From: Pachyseris speciosa
Taxonomy: Eukaryota; Cnidaria; Anthozoa; Scleractinia; Pachyseridae
Reading direction: 5' to 3'
Assembly (NCBI GenBank): GCA_016490735.1
Contig: JAEMWC010000951.1
Coordinates: forward strand, 242,501 to 306,500
Length of the DNA: 64,000 bases
Shown one piece after another: positions 1 through 12,556 of this stretch (positions are counted from its first letter, which is position 1; every line of letters starts with the position of its first letter). Both the position numbers and the translations under genes were made by a program. The notes under the pieces are model-generated. The model had not been told where the DNA came from. It worked only from the letters and a program-made list of their open reading frames with translations, and made no database searches.

Positions 1-1158
1 GACCGTATAAATGCTACAGGAGGTGGAGTGTGTATCTGTCTAGATCAGAAAATACCGTGTAAATTTTTACAGTCCTGCGATCAAGAGGAAGTAGAGTCGT
101 TGTGGATTTCAATGAGACCTCATAATTTGCCAAGGCAAATAACATCTATTGTCTTAGGTGTTATCTATCACTCGACCAGCAACCGCGAACCCGAGAATGT
201 TATTCTCAGTGACCATATACAAAACAACCTTGATGCGCTGCTGTTGAAGCAACCTAACGCACTCGTTGTGTTAACTGGTGATTTTAACCCCACTTCAACT
301 GGGTTTCGAGCACAATACATAACCGGGGTGAACCCATTGAAACAACTCGTATCTTTTAAAACCCGCGATACAGGCACGCTGGACTGGTTTTTTACTAACA
401 GATCCAAGCTATTTACTCTATCACAGCTTCCGAAGGTCGGATCATCGGATCATTATACTATCTTAGCTAAACCAGTGTCAGCCCCTATCACTACCCACAC
501 AACAGAGAAATCTGTCGTGCGTGATATGCGAGATAGTGCGTGGCGTGCTCTCGGACGATGGATAACCCAATAGGACTGGACCCCAATTCTCAATGCCTCC
601 TCGTGTGAGCAAAAGTTCCAGATGCTTATGTCAGAGCTTGATGGCGCCATTAGCATTTTTCTCCCGCAGAAGATCATAAAGAAACACCCTACTGACCGCC
701 CTTGGATAACTAGTAAGATCAAAATGTGGATCGGTAAACGCCAATCTGCATTTTTTAGACACGGAAAGGACTCAAGTGCCTATCGTCATTGGAGAAATAA
801 AGTTCAAGGTGCAATAAAAACAGCAAAACACCACTACTATCAGAAAAAGGTTGCTGAGATCGATCATGTGAATCCCGCGAAATGGTGGAGGGAAATAAAG
901 AAGCTAGCTGGCCAGGAGCAGGAGCAGGGGTGGTACCATCAGTTCCTTGATAAAGACACAGATATCAAGCGTTTAGCAAATAAGATCAATAGCTATTTTG
1001 TTGGATTGACTGACCATTTCCCACCCCTGTGCCAAGGAGTGCCCCCGCTATCTGTTCCTGATGAATTATTAATTTCAGAGTATGAGGCATACAGGTCCTT
1101 GTCCTACTTCAGATATCGAAAGCAGTTGGCCCTGACAACATACCTAATCGGCTCCTGA
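1..1158 (+). pseudogene. LINE endonuclease C-terminus and linker, broken
   Basis: Frame 1 encodes the second half of an exonuclease-endonuclease-phosphatase domain. Visible are GVIYHSTSN (the usual G.IYRPP position), the catalytic VVLTGDFNP block near residues 85-93, LDWFF, and the terminal SSDHY motif with the catalytic D-H pair. In these elements the domain nicks the genomic target to prime reverse transcription. A TAG at 571-573 interrupts the frame where one base change from TGG would give Trp. The frame resumes as a Lys/Trp-rich linker (WWREIKKLAGQ) typical of the EN-RT spacer. After about 1100 it is lost, and the RT start continues in other frames (GPDNIPNRLLKDF, then YNQSLREGYIPALL), showing two small indels. 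Confidence 0.85.
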
Positions 1159-1270
1159 AAGATTTTGCCTTGGAGTTAGCCCCCTCGTTTGTGACATTTA
1201 CAACCAATCTCTAAGGGAAGGGTACATACCAGCTCTCCTGAAATCGTCTATTGTTACACCTATCCCTAAA

Positions 1271-2502
1271 GTGTCTCCACCCGGACTTATTGAACAAGAT
1301 CTACGACCTATATCTCTTACCTGTACCCTGGCAAAAGTTATGGAGGGCTTTACCTGTTCCAGACTCCTACCCCAGTTGGAAGGTAAGATCGACCCTTGTC
1401 AGTTCTCCCGTAAGGGGCATTCTACGACAGATGCCCTTATATATATGCTTCAAGCGATCTATGAGGCAGTTGATAGTGGTGAGGCGTCGGCTCGGATTTT
1501 CTTCGCAGATTTTTCTAAGGGGTTTGATTTGATTGATCATTCAATATTGATGCAAGAACTTGCAGATCTTGAAGTTCATCCAGTCCTCTTATCTTGGATT
1601 GCGGCATTCTTGACATACCGGAAGCAAGCAGTTAGAATCGGAAGAACTCTGTCAGACTGGTTAACACTAAAAGGAGGAGTGCCCCAAGGAACTAAATTGG
1701 GTGTGATCCTCTTTACGGTGATGACAAATAAACTGCTGTCTGACTGGCGGCTGCGCATCAAATACGTCGATGATACCAGTGCTCTCGAAATAATTCCAAG
1801 GAACTCCCCTAGCTTACTTCATGTTGTGGCCTCAGACATTCACAATTTCGCCATTGCTCACAATATGAGACTCAACCCAACCAAGTGTAAAGAAATGCAT
1901 ATTAATTTCTTACGCAACTCTAATTGTCTCACTAACCCGATAATAATTGGCGGCAATGTCATCGAGCGTGTCAATACCTATAAGATCTTAGGAGTTATTA
2001 TGGGCAATGACCTGAAATGGAACTGTCACGTTGATTACATTATTAAGAAAGCTTGTAAGAAGTTATACTCCCTTAGAGTTTTGCACAGAGCCAGGGTGAG
2101 CCAACCCAACATCCTGAGGATATACCTTAGCACAATTCGGCCAGTTTTAGAGTATGCTTTACCAGTCTGGCAGGGCATCCCTGCTTACCTGTCCGAAGCC
2201 ATAGAGCGAGTGCAAAAAAGGGCGCTTAACATAATCTACCCCGAGGCAGAGTCATATGCTCATGCCTTACAGTTAGTAAACTAGATAGGTTACATGATAG
2301 AAGAGTACACTTGTGCTACAAATATATGGCGAAAATGAAGTCCCCCAGCCATCCTCTGCACCACCTGCTTCCCAGCCCACTCCTAGACGCGTCCAACTAC
2401 ACCTTGAGGCAGAGAGCACAAAAGTATTATCTTTTCTGGAACATGCAGGTCTGTAGGACAAAGAGAGCGGAGGACTTTTTTACATTTAAATATTTTAAGT
2501 GA
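1271..2502 (+). pseudogene. LINE reverse transcriptase and C-terminal tail, broken
   Basis: Residues 11-22 (LRPISLTCTLAK) match RT motif 2a, and FFADFSKGFD at 77-86 is motif A with catalytic Asp80. GGVPQGTKLG at 135-144 is motif B, and KYVDD at 164-168 is motif C with the catalytic Asp pair; the usual FADD is YVDD here. Thumb and connection follow (LNPTKCKEM, YKILGVIM, LEYALPVWQG). The frame stops at 2282-2284. The tail resumes one frame over (LHDRRVHLCYKYMAKMKSPSH to FFTFKYFK, stop at 2500-2502), so another indel lies at about 2283. Catalytic residues are intact but the element cannot make a full protein. Confidence 0.85.
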
Positions 2503-2640
2503 TTCAATTGTTACTATCATTGTTATAACTGTAAATTATTTTAGATAATAGTTGCCTTACATTGTAAATATACTCGATAATTCAGTTCTTTTTACTGCAA
2601 GAGAGTTTTATTAATAAACTAATTTATATATACTTGCGTG

Positions 2641-4531
2641 ACGTGCAAGCCAAGAATTGTACCTCGCAGCTTTACTTTTTTTTATCATCGAAATGGAACG
2701 GGTTAGTTTTCTTGAATCTCCTCGAGAATCACGTTGTTTATAATACCAGATATGCAGGATTTGCGTGCGAGAATACGGTGCTAAGAGCGAGACTTTGTTG
2801 TCTTCTTCTTCATGGAACGGACGTGGATCTGCGTGACATGTCGACCTTCCCGTGGTCTTATTTCATTTTGTACGGTTTTTAGCAGCCGAAAAGAAAGGTA
2901 CGTTTATAAGCTGAAGATCTGTTTTTTATTATGAAAATAGCAATCTATCTGCATTTTTTGACTCGATTTTGGCAACTTACATAGCGACTTTAGATTTCTG
3001 ATTATTTGCTAGTAAATATATTGTCTTCGCTTCTTTTTTCACTGATTTATAGCGTTTTGACCGGACCTGAAATTGCAAATTGACTTCCTTTCGAAAGAAA
3101 GGTATAGAATTCGTTTTTCCGGTAGACTTTTTAACTACAATATCGCTGAAATGTTTTTGAATGACGCTCGATTTTGGCAAACGGAAAAACGGTATTAATT
3201 ATGCTTGTATTTTCCGTAACTCCATCACTTCTCATATAAAGCTTTGTAATTTCGTTGATTGGAAAAAGCCGCTACTACCGTGCGGGCTCAAATATCCGAA
3301 ATTTTCGGCCATGCTTTAAGTTCTGTTTGAAAATTATACAATGTATTGACAACTGACTCTGTTTGAATAATTGTGACCAAAGACCATCTTCTCAAATTTG
3401 GGACCTTTTGTTATGTATTACATGGGGGTTGCTGGCCTTGATAAATGGTAGATATTAGCCTTGGAATAGGTTCGCGAGTCAAATTAACAACATTGCAACA
3501 TTCAAACTATTCTAAAAGTAAGGTGGTTCTCTGTACTTCCTTAAGTATAAGAACCACTTGAGTTTATTAGGTTTAATTGGTTCTTATGCATTTGGTATCC
3601 TCTTTCGTAAAATCTTTATCCACCCTTTCTTTTTATGCGGGCTTTTACTGGAACAGAAACTGAAAACCATGAAGACCTCCTCCGGAAACAAATAAAACAA
3701 ACTCTCAGCTTCGCCAAGAAACTCTTTGTCACCGTCAAACTTCTTCCGTTCACCACCAAGTTAACTCGCCAAATTGCACCAATCTAACTAAACGTACCGC
3801 ATTTATAACTTATATTTTAATGGCTATACCACAAACTACTCCGTTCATTACTTGCCCCTACAATATTAGTCTCATGAAATGAACTAAGTGTGGAATTTGC
3901 TATAACAATAGGAATTAATACCCACCCCGTACACAAGGTCAAATTCATATAATCGGCCGGTTGGTACTACGTAACTTGACCGACTTTTGTAGCATACGCC
4001 AGAACAAAAACCATAATAGCGGTCGGAGCACGCAGGATACCCCGTTGATACCTAAATTACAGAGAAACTCGCGCAAAAGAAAATTAAAATTGTCAAAGAT
4101 TACTATTTTATTTTATTTTTATTTTATTTTATTAGCTTCGCCATTATGATACCAAAAAAAAAAAAAAACAAAACAAAACAAAACAAAAAAAACCAAAAAA
4201 ACAACAACAACAAAAAAAAAACCCTTACAATCAATACGTTTGGCAGGGACATCGCAACAGCTAAGTAGCCAATTACTGCGGGCCCTGAATGTGTGCCACT
4301 ATGTAGATCGCAGTGCCATGAATTGGACGTAAGTGAAACTTTTTTTTATAACAATGGAAATTAATCGAGCAATAGTGCGAGGAACATTTCACTAAAGAAG
4401 CGAAACATGTGGTAAAACTTACAACGCAATTGAATATTTATATAGGATGCGCGTCACTTGATTGGTTATTGATGTTCTAACCAAAATTCATCAATCAACG
4501 TTTGCTCTCACGAAATAATTCCATCCCAACG
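2641..4531. other. No gene recognised
   Basis: AT-rich sequence with only short random ORFs. An A-rich low-complexity tract lies at about 4153-4219 (A runs broken by single C). No domain, tRNA or long inverted repeat was recognised. Confidence 0.5.
4153..4219. repeat. A-rich low-complexity tract (AAAAC-like)
   Basis: About 67 bases made of A runs separated by single C, including AAAAC and AAC repeats. It resembles an expanded poly(A) tail of a retroposon, but no retroposon body was recognised to its left. Confidence 0.8.
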
Positions 4532-4883
4532 ATGACCACACTGCGAGAATACCGTGACACCGTCAGATACTCGACAAAGCGTGAGATATCCGACGAAAGA
4601 GCACAACTTTTTAAAGTTATCAACGGAGACGCTTTTTCCCGCTGAAATGTTGGCCGGAGGACATGAGGAAATAAACGCAGTTGGCGAAAAGGACACTTTC
4701 AAGCTTATGCTTTTTTGTTTAGGGAACGGCTGTTCCCCAAACTTAATCACGAAGTGGATCCTGTTGTCACAAACTTGGGCACCTGACAAGGCTGAAAAGA
4801 GGGCTAGACAGATAGACTACATCCTGAACAATGCCGACACCAACAGAAGTACCTGGTTCTACTACGATACGTATGGACTATAA
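4532..4883 (+). pseudogene. Unidentified protein fragment, frameshifted
   Basis: Not recognised as a known family. The ATG at 4532 opens a plausible frame (MTTLREYRDTVRYSTKREIS, LFKVINGDAF) that hits a stop at about 4642. The coherent reading continues in another frame from about 4635 (FPAEMLAGGHEEINAVGEKD, CLGNGCSPNLITKWILL, KAEKRARQIDYILNNAD) to WFYYD near 4867. A third frame then gives NKLLYLNGLPK before a stop. The text looks like real protein rather than noise: low-complexity free, with a helix-rich Arg/Lys segment. It is therefore more likely a broken host or transposon gene than a random ORF. The T-rich run at about 4630-4640 is the likely site of the first indel. No motif allows a function to be named. 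Confidence 0.45.
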
Positions 4884-5640
4884 CAAATTGCTGTACCTGA
4901 ACGGTCTGCCGAAGTGAACCAACCGTGCATTGCAGGCGAACAAAAACAGCTCCTTTAGGAGCCACCAAATGTAGCAAAAAGACATGACCAATTTCCTGAA
5001 AGTACCCCCCAAACTAGTTGCCTCAACCCCATATTTAATTGATGTCTACTCCCGACCTTAGACAAATTACCCTTCAGTTACATATATATCCACGGGGCAT
5101 AGATAACACTTCACAGTATTTGTCGTTCTGAGAATGAAAACGTCTAACAACAATGACTGCCAAGTTACACCCAGAGCGGGTTTACATGGCGGGAAAATTT
5201 TGCAACAAACGTATTCTACAAATGTTTTTGAATTACGCTTATAACTCGGACAGAAAACCTTTTGTAGTACATGATATTCGCATCGACGCAAACAAAACGA
5301 AGTAGTTCAGTGTGTTGCTACTTCACGCGAATAGCCAGCATACAGGCGCATCATTTATGGCCAGTAAACCCATAAGCTTTTCTGTATTCTTTCTGCCGCT
5401 TGTTTACGGCACGAGTGTTGTTGCTACATGCATTACTTTCGTTTGTTGAAGAGGCGTATGATTGTGCATGGAAGCAGTTTTGAAAACGCCTGATTTTCGG
5501 TCCCACGATTTTCGCGCACACGCTTTAAGAACGAGGAAGGTGCATGCGCATTCATTCATCATTATTTCATGTCATTCTCTCACGTTGCTTTGTCATTTGT
5601 TTTTACTCAATCATCATTATTATTTCATATCATTCTTTAC
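4884..5640. other. No gene recognised
   Basis: Only short ORFs in all frames; no repeat copy elsewhere in the window was noticed. Confidence 0.4.
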
Positions 5641-5935
5641 TCCGAGTCGCGACCTGATTTCCGGTGAGTCGAATCGACTTTCCTGTAGACGAATCGATCG
5701 ACTCGAGTCGAATCGATCGATTCGTCAACATTTGGCAGCACCTTTGGCTCAACCTCGTTCCCAGGGTCCTCTCCTTCCCGTCCCTCTGGGAACGAGGTTG
5801 CTTTGCTCTTATCTTCACAACATGACTTCCTCCTCAAGTTGCGATTTAATTTCCGGTGAGTCGGTTTTAACGCGCGATCTGACTTCCGGTGAGTCGAATC
5901 GTCTGTGCTTGCTGACGATTTGACTCGATTCGGGT
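5641..5935. repeat. Local repeats of a CCGGTGAGTCGAATCG-type motif, plus hairpin
   Basis: The phrase TTCCGGTGAGTCG occurs three times (about 5659, 5858, 5885). Between 5689 and 5733 there is a dense cluster of GAATCGATCGA and CGACTCGAGTCG palindromes. A hairpin with CTCGTTCCCAG arms spans about 5754-5800. The motifs look like a small degenerating satellite or transposon end; the family was not identified. Confidence 0.6.
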
Positions 5936-6731
5936 GTATTGGACATGGATGGGTTTCGTTACGTTACGGTGTTTTGAAAAGTTTTTATCTTTAATAGATA
6001 GCCTCTTAGTTGGTCTACAAGATGATGTTAATATTCTGGAATACATATGCAGATAGCGCTGCTGAGGATTAGTGACGTCATCCAATATGGCGGACCTTTT
6101 CAGATTTTCACTATAATTTTGTTTTTTCCCCGAAAATTTAAACTTTCACCCAGAAAATACACTTTTCGACAGCTTAGCATCATTATTGGGCTTCACAACT
6201 ACTTCTCGTTCAGAATATGGCTTAATAAATTTAAAATTTCAGCTCTTTCCGGTAAACCACACCTCAATTTTTATTTAATATCTTATGATATCTATGAGCC
6301 GAAATTCACAGCGAATATGTCTCAAAGATAAACGAATCACTACTGAAATGGAGAGGTACCCAGTGAAAATTCTCTTCAAATATCCAAAAATCCGAGATCA
6401 TCCCCCACCCCCGTCCCCTTTGTACGTCCAAGGGTTAAACTTACTTTTTAAACTATTTCAATTTAAAGGCAATAAAAGCCAACCTTTTGTAGTGTCATTT
6501 CCAACATGTCCATCAGATGTTCAAAGGCAAAGAATAATTCTCCGACAGGAGAGTTTCCAACGAATGGTTCCATATCAAACTCTTTCCCCACTGAGACGGA
6601 CATTTGGTTTTCTACTCCACAGGCATGCGCGGTTGACTTAATTCGTGACTGTGTATGTCAGAGGGAAAGACTGACACGGGTTGGGAAAAATCCTAAGAGA
6701 TTTCGGAAGGAATTAATTCTAATAACAGCAG

Positions 6732-6993
6732 TTAAAGGGAACTTTCACTCTTACAACAAATCGACGCTAAATTTTAGGCACTAAATACAAGATTTCAAAG
6801 TTTGTTTTAAACTGTGGAGATAACATTTAAGTGTACAAAAGATGGATATCGTCATCACCTATTTTCGCTTTTACATTTCCCGGACGCAGCTATTTTGGAT
6901 TTGATGACGTGTAATGGTTGCCCTATTGTTTAACACAAAGGATTTTCTACTTCATTTGATTCCTGACAATAGCTGCAACCATTATACCAGCAA
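6732..6993. repeat. Partial tandem copy of the adjacent MITE
   Basis: Aligns base for base with 6994-7255 (same left end, the AAGTGTACAAAAGATGGATA block and the CCCTATTGTTTAACACAAAG block) but lacks the right terminus. Absent from the copy at 62.8 kb, so it arose after the copies separated. Confidence 0.75.
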
Positions 6994-7427
6994 TTAAAGG
7001 AAACCTCCACTCTAACAACAAGTTGACGCTAAATTATAGGCACTAAACACAAGATTTCAAATTTTGTGTTAAACTGTGGAGATAACATTTAAGTGTAGAA
7101 AAGATGGATATCGTCATCACCTATTTTCGCATTTACATTTCCTGGACGCAGCCATTTTGAATTTGATGACGTGTAATGGTTGCCCTATTGTTTAACACAA
7201 AGGATTTTCTGCTTCATTTGCTTCCTGACAATAGCTGCAACCATTGCAAGTCATCAAATCCAAAATGGCCGCGCCCGGGAAATTTGAAAGCGAAAATAGG
7301 CGATAATGATATCGATGTTTTTGTACACTTAAATGTTTTATCCACGTTTCAAAACAAAATTTGGAAGCTAGTAATTATTTCCAACAATTTAGCGTGAATT
7401 GTTTGTAAGAATGGAGGTTCCCTTTAA
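6994..7427. mobile_element. MITE with TTAAAGG...CCTTTAA ends
   Basis: Left end TTAAAGGAAACCTCCACTCT at 6994 is mirrored by AGAATGGAGGTTCCCTTTAA ending at 7427. Further in, TTGACGCTAAATT mirrors AATTTAGCGTGAATT. Subterminal CATTTCC(T/C)GGACGCAGCCATTTT mirrors AAAATGGCCGCGCCCGGGAAAT. A left-end partial copy (6732-6993) precedes it head to tail with a period of 262 bp. One copy is present at about 62826-63235. Confidence 0.75.
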
Positions 7428-7910
7428 GACACCTTGTGGACGTAACATAGAATGGCTTCTTTGACATTAAAGTGAAAGAGGTGGACAAAGTCACTAAAAG
7501 AGTAAAAATTCTATTTTTTACGGCTTAAGCTTGCAATTTGACGAACGGGGGCGATGGGATTCCACAGTAATTTCCTTTTCTTCGTAAGGAAGCGGTTTTT
7601 ATACCACCATAAAAATCCTTGGGAGTTCGAGAGCAAATCCTTTTTTTTTTTTTATCGCCGGTAAAATTTGGTTTTCAAAGTCACATAATATTATCGGCGC
7701 GATAGCAAATATCCATATACACCGACAGAGGTAGCACCTTCAAGTGAGTAAAGTTGCCGACTTTGAAAGTTAAACCTTTTACAGTAAAGATGTAAAGTCA
7801 AGATTTCCGCAAAGACAGATACGTTAATTATGTATACATTTTGTGACTCAAACTCTGTTCTTGCTCGCCTTTTTAATTTTGGAACAGGGCTAGTGTGACC
7901 GTGATGCGTG

Positions 7911-10900
7911 CGTATATCGAGTTATGGATGCACTCGGGAAGTTTGGAGAGCACGAAAAATGCGCAAGAGTAGCTCGAGGCGCAGCTAAAAGCATGAGCAA
8001 ATTCTTTTATAACATAGCGACAACAAGGATCTGCGCGAAGCTTTTTATTAAGGTAGAGTGCAAAAGTCTCACAACGCACAAAAAAAATAGAGAAACGTCC
8101 CTATTGGCTGGTAAAAAAACACACCTCAATTTATACTTTGGTTTGAGCGAGAACATTTGATCCAGTTAACTATGTTAACCAATAACTGTAAATGAAAAGT
8201 TCAAAATTTACGGGTAGAAAATCAAAGCCAAATGTACTCAAGTGTCACTAAAAATGTTTTAAAAGTCAAAGACCCGAAGTTATCAAGGATTCTGATTGTT
8301 CAAAATAATGTTTACGCTGCCGTGCACGGTACAATTGAAGAAGACAGACTGCAGGAAACTTGCAGTTTTCTCCTGGGCAAACACCACACTGTTATTTTGA
8401 CGAACAGTTATGGCTGCAGCAGAAGACTCAGGTTGGCTGCTAACATTGCCAGTGTTGAAGCTTCTTGATAGGACATCACCGCAGTTGCGTAGCTGTGAAG
8501 TGAATGGTCGTGTATTGTAATGTGAAAGGTAAATTCCCAATTAACAACTGTGTACTTTATTCCCAGGTTGAACAAATTTAAAAACGACAATAGAACGGAA
8601 ATTTTACCTTTAAATATTGTTAATGATCAATTGGTGACTTTTTTGGTTCCCAGTGAACGTCTTTCGGGCAAAATTTGCTGCAGCTGGTCTCCCGACAAAT
8701 TTGCGAAACGCGCAACTTGCGATTCTTTTTCGGCTTTATTTTTGCTGCTTGTTGGATCAATACCTAAAAGGTCAATGCAGTTCTTCGCTGGTTTCTTCCA
8801 TGTTTTTAATAGAAGGAAAAGTGCACTGCAGCTTAACAGGATGGCAACTCTGCAGCCAGGTAAAAGAAATGCTCACGTCATCTTATTTACGCACGGGCGT
8901 GCGTAAATAGAGACTTTGTTCATAGCGGCTCAATAGGACTTACATAGGGCAAGCACGGGCGTTATGTTATAACATTATTTTAAAAAAACTTCATGTTTCT
9001 TACAGCTTTTGTAATAAATAAAAGTTGAAGCAGTATGTCACAATTACGCAACACTGTACATCTTTTAGCATTGCTGCAAAGGAAAGTGTTTTCGGTTTTT
9101 GAAGCAGTGACTTTTTTCTCCAAAAAGTTACAGGCTGTTTTATTTGATATCGGACCTGTAAAGGAAAATTATCAAGTCCCACCATGGAAAGCACGGGCTC
9201 ATACACGCCTTCATACACCACTTGCCTTTCACATGGAACATTTCAAGTTTCCTCAGTTAAGTGGTTTTGAAGGTAAATCTTGCTTCAACAATTTATGTTC
9301 AAAGTTTTAAAATCATAACATGTTGCCACTTTTTACAGTCTTTTGCTGTCAAACTAAAAACAAAAACAACTAAAACATTCAACACAAAATTGGAGTATTA
9401 CAGCATGTGCAGATCGATTGTTTTTACCAAAGGAATCAATTTCAGCTGAAAGTGTCGTTGAAATTCTCCAAAATCAGAAGAATTTTTTTTTCTAAAAAAA
9501 TATGACCACTCTTAAGGGGTTAAGAGGGAAATGGAAATTCCAAAAGGGAGGGGGGTTACCAATTACGGAATTTTGGGAGCATGGGAGGGGGTGGAGGGGA
9601 AAATAAATTTGGGAATTTCCAAAGGCAAGGAGGGGTCGGGTTTACAACATTGACGCCACTCACGGTAAGGAATTTGTATATTTTCTGGAATCACATTTCA
9701 TTACATTTCGGATTTTTCCTCTCACGTGAAAATATGGATTGGACATGGTATGGTCACGTCTGTTTGCCAACTGCTGTTCTGTAACAAAAAAAAGTTGCCT
9801 TAAGTGACCAAACAGAACCATACCTGTTGATTAGTACAATAAGACTCAGATCCATTGCCAACAGCTAAGAGAAACATGGGGAAAAAACAAATCTTCATCT
9901 CGTTTGTCATTAAAAGTTCTCTATGCTTTGGTAACTGTCAGTCTGTAATTTGAATTTGATCACTGTTTATCAGCTCCAGTTTTGATTTTCAAAGTCAGAT
10001 TAAAATAATTGTAATGTTTTAGAGCTTATTTTTAATGTAAAGTATTCCCAGGAGGACCATCAATTTTTTTCAGATCAAGCAGCAAAAATCCTTTGAAATG
10101 CCTAAACAGTTCCTGGCCATTACTACTCATAATCCTTTCATAGGCTCTCTGTATATTTAAGCCACTGCTTGAAGATGAAACAATTCTACAAGTTCAGACT
10201 GAGTGGTTCAGTACCCTCAATCACATACATGTACATGTATGTTCAAGCTTTCATGACCATTATTTTCTCTGTTATTTACTTCATAAATGAAACAATCAAC
10301 ATGATTCCATGTTCTTTTTACAGTCTTGCTCATGTTAACCTGTAACGATATCTTTATCATTAAGGGCGTCAATTACACGCCGCATGAAGACTGTCTCGGT
10401 GTATGTATTTCTTCTTTACCCTTTTTAATTTCTTCATAAAATCAGTTCTTATGTCATTAAACATTTCAGGTACTGGTAATGTCTTTCCCTTCATGCATTC
10501 ATATCAATTTCCAAATGTGTACCTGAATCACTCCCAGGAAGATCCTGTGCAGCTGGCTTAAAGGATGAATTCACATGTTCATCTGCATTTAAAACCACAG
10601 TCCTTGTTTATTTATTACAAATAAACCATGACTGTGGTTTTAAATAGGACAGGAATTGGTACTATAAATCAAAATAACAACAAAGCCACAATCAAACAAA
10701 TCTTGAACAGTTAAAATTTGTAAGTGCTTAAATTATGTGATGTACATGTACCCTCACTAACCTCACTGAGCAAGTAAATCACGTTTATTACAGTTCCGTT
10801 ACAGGTTACAAATTTTAGCGTGTAAGTATGCGAGTGTGAATTTGTGTTGTGTTTGTTACATGCAGCATTAGTTTTTCAATGTAATACCGTGTAGCAATCA

Positions 10901-10965
10901 TGCAATCCTATAAATTGTCTAAAGTATTGAAAATGACAAACATTTATTTTGTCAATTCAAAAACG
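7911..10965. other. No gene recognised
   Basis: No coding domain seen. Minor structures: a perfect hairpin ATTTACGCAC-GGGC-GTGCGTAAAT near 8885-8908, a G-rich purine stretch at 9545-9600, and a hairpin with TTAAAACCACAGTC arms at about 10588-10643. Confidence 0.45.
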
Positions 10966-10969
10966 TTGT

Positions 10970-11392
10970 GACTCATTCTGGCAAGCATATCTACATCTAC
11001 ATCTACATGATTTCAGCACTCGGCAAAGTCCCATTGACTTATGGCTGTTATGCGTGTAGCCTCATACACCATAAACCTTTTTGGAATATCACGCCAAGCC
11101 GGCCACTTGCTGAATGGAACAGGTCAGCACTAGGGTGGTCACAGCCAGAGTTTTGTTACGTCCCTAGTGGTTCTTTTACGTCCCACAGAATCAGAGAATT
11201 ATGAAGAGTTGTGAGACGGGGCCTACGGTTTATCGTCCTTATCCGAGAAGACTAGAAAGTCTAACCGTTTGTAGATGTCATTACAAAGGCAGCACTTTCT
11301 CCTCAATTAATAAAGACCCTGAATGTTGGTCCGGCCGAGGTTTTGAACCCGCGACCTCCCGCACGGTAGTCCGGTACTTGTCCAATTTAATA
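10970..11392 (-). mobile_element. tRNA-derived SINE (minus strand)
   Basis: Read on the minus strand, a tRNA-like 5' head ends in the B box GGTTCAAAACC (plus-strand 11339-11349). It is preceded by GGGAGGTCGCGG. A body of about 300 bp follows (CTAGTCTTCTCGGATAAGGAC, GGACGTAAAAGAACC). It finishes with a short tandem tail of CATGTAGATGTAGATGTAGA type (10990-11008). Head, body and simple-repeat tail are the layout of a Pol III SINE. No intact A box was located. Confidence 0.6.
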
Positions 11393-11704
11393 GGCATGCA
11401 TTTTAAACAAAACTGGACCATTATTTTTTTGCTTCCATTCACGCAAATAATTATGTTTTCTTAATTTTCAATGTGGTAATATAAAAACGATAACAACATT
11501 CCGATAGTTAAAGTAAGTAATTTGTATGCATGAATGGCCATAGAAAGTGACATGATATAAACCTAAGCCTGATTTTTCACTGGTTTTATTGAGTAACATA
11601 TGAGTTCACCTTCGCTTGCACTTGAATGGCTTGAGCTGGATCCAAGAACATCTTCAGGTGCGATGGCACGAGATAGCCTGCCCGTATTTTGTGAGGCGAG
11701 CGCA

Positions 11705-12556
11705 GGGTGTCTCTAAAACGAAGACCTCTAAAACGAAGACCCCAAGACTTTAAGACCCTAAGACCCAAAAACTCTAAAACGAAGACCCCCTAATTTTCTA
11801 AGCATTTTTTACCTTTAGTGAAGTTTTGCTCCTTCTTTATCTGGCCAATTTTGTTCATATTGGTGTCGAGTAACCAGGCTCCCACACTTGGCCGGAAGAC
11901 CTACCGATTTGCTGCCTTTGTCAATCATGTGGAGGAAGAGAGAGCGCGCGCTTTGCCGTGTTTTCCCGGTTTGGCAAGCTGTGATTGTTCGTCGATTTTT
12001 GGATCTTTTCTGTGTTTTCTCTTTCTGTCTATGAATTGTACGTTTCATCGGACCAGCCATGGATTGGTGAGTGAATCGAACATGATTTAATTTGATTTAA
12101 TTCTGACATCTTAGTAGTGATTCATTTGCTTGTTCAGTAATAGTTTGCCCAATAATGATTTCCTAGCATAGGCATTCAGGTGGAAAATTCCTTGGGACTG
12201 ATCCGACAGAAAAGGCCTCGGAAAGGTGGACTAATGGTCTTAATACAAGCAAAATCTGAATGAAAGACGGTAGTTTTTAAACTTAAAAGTGTAAAACATT
12301 GATCTTGAAATGTTTTGCACATATTGTGGCCGGCGAGTCCGGCTTCAAGCACGAGATGCTTAGCGGCGCCGTTCTTTGAGTGGCATGGCGGATAAAACAT
12401 CGACACCAATATGAACAAAATTGGCCAGATAAAGAAGGAGCAAAACTTCACTACAGGTTAAAAATGCTTAGAAAATTAGGGGGTCTTCGTTTTAGAGTTT
12501 TTGGGGTCTTAGGGTCTTAGGTCTTCGTTGTAGAGGTCTTCGTTTTAGAGACACCC
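11705..12556. mobile_element. Foldback MITE with about 160-bp inverted arms
   Basis: The end GGGTGTCTCTAAAACGAAG at 11705 is mirrored by CTTCGTTTTAGAGACACCC ending at 12556. The inner arm up to CATATTGGTGTCG (about 11868) is mirrored from CGACACCAATATG (12399). The arms contain short direct repeats of AAACGAAGACC. The 530-bp centre has no coding capacity I can support. Target-site duplications were not evident. Confidence 0.85.

Larger units (their letters stand above)
1..2640 (+). mobile_element. Decayed non-LTR retrotransposon (LINE), 5' truncated by window edge
   Basis: The stretch reads as an APE-type endonuclease C-terminal part, a linker, a reverse transcriptase and a cysteine-poor C-terminal tail ending near 2502, followed by an AT-rich 3' region to about 2640. 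The order is that of CR1/jockey-like LINEs. The coding frame is open from base 1, so the start lies outside the window. It is dead: a stop at 571-573 and frame changes near 1115, 1182 and 2283. The 3' limit is judged from the end of the coding tail and is approximate. Confidence 0.85.
5946..7910. repeat. Long dispersed repeat, copy 1 of 3
   Basis: The sequence starting TTTCGTTACGTTACGGT near 5949 is repeated nearly collinearly from 62045 to the window end. Its right part (from about 7560) also matches 40640-42500. Shared blocks include TGACGTCATCCAATATGG at 6073 and the AAAATCC-TTGGGAGTTCGAGAG region at 7612. The TTTCCGC...ATACGTTAATTATG segment at 7804-7830 is shared too. No protein coding is visible. 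Ends are undefined; it may be a large non-autonomous transposon with nested MITEs. Confidence 0.8.

Noticed and set aside
8550..8910. Overlapping 118- and 85-codon ORFs
   Set aside because: No domain, low-quality composition and overlapping frames; consistent with chance.
11818..12451. Opposite-strand ORFs sharing MKFCSFFIWPILFILVS, resembling signal peptides
   Set aside because: Identical N-termini come from the inverted arms of the MITE at 11705-12556.
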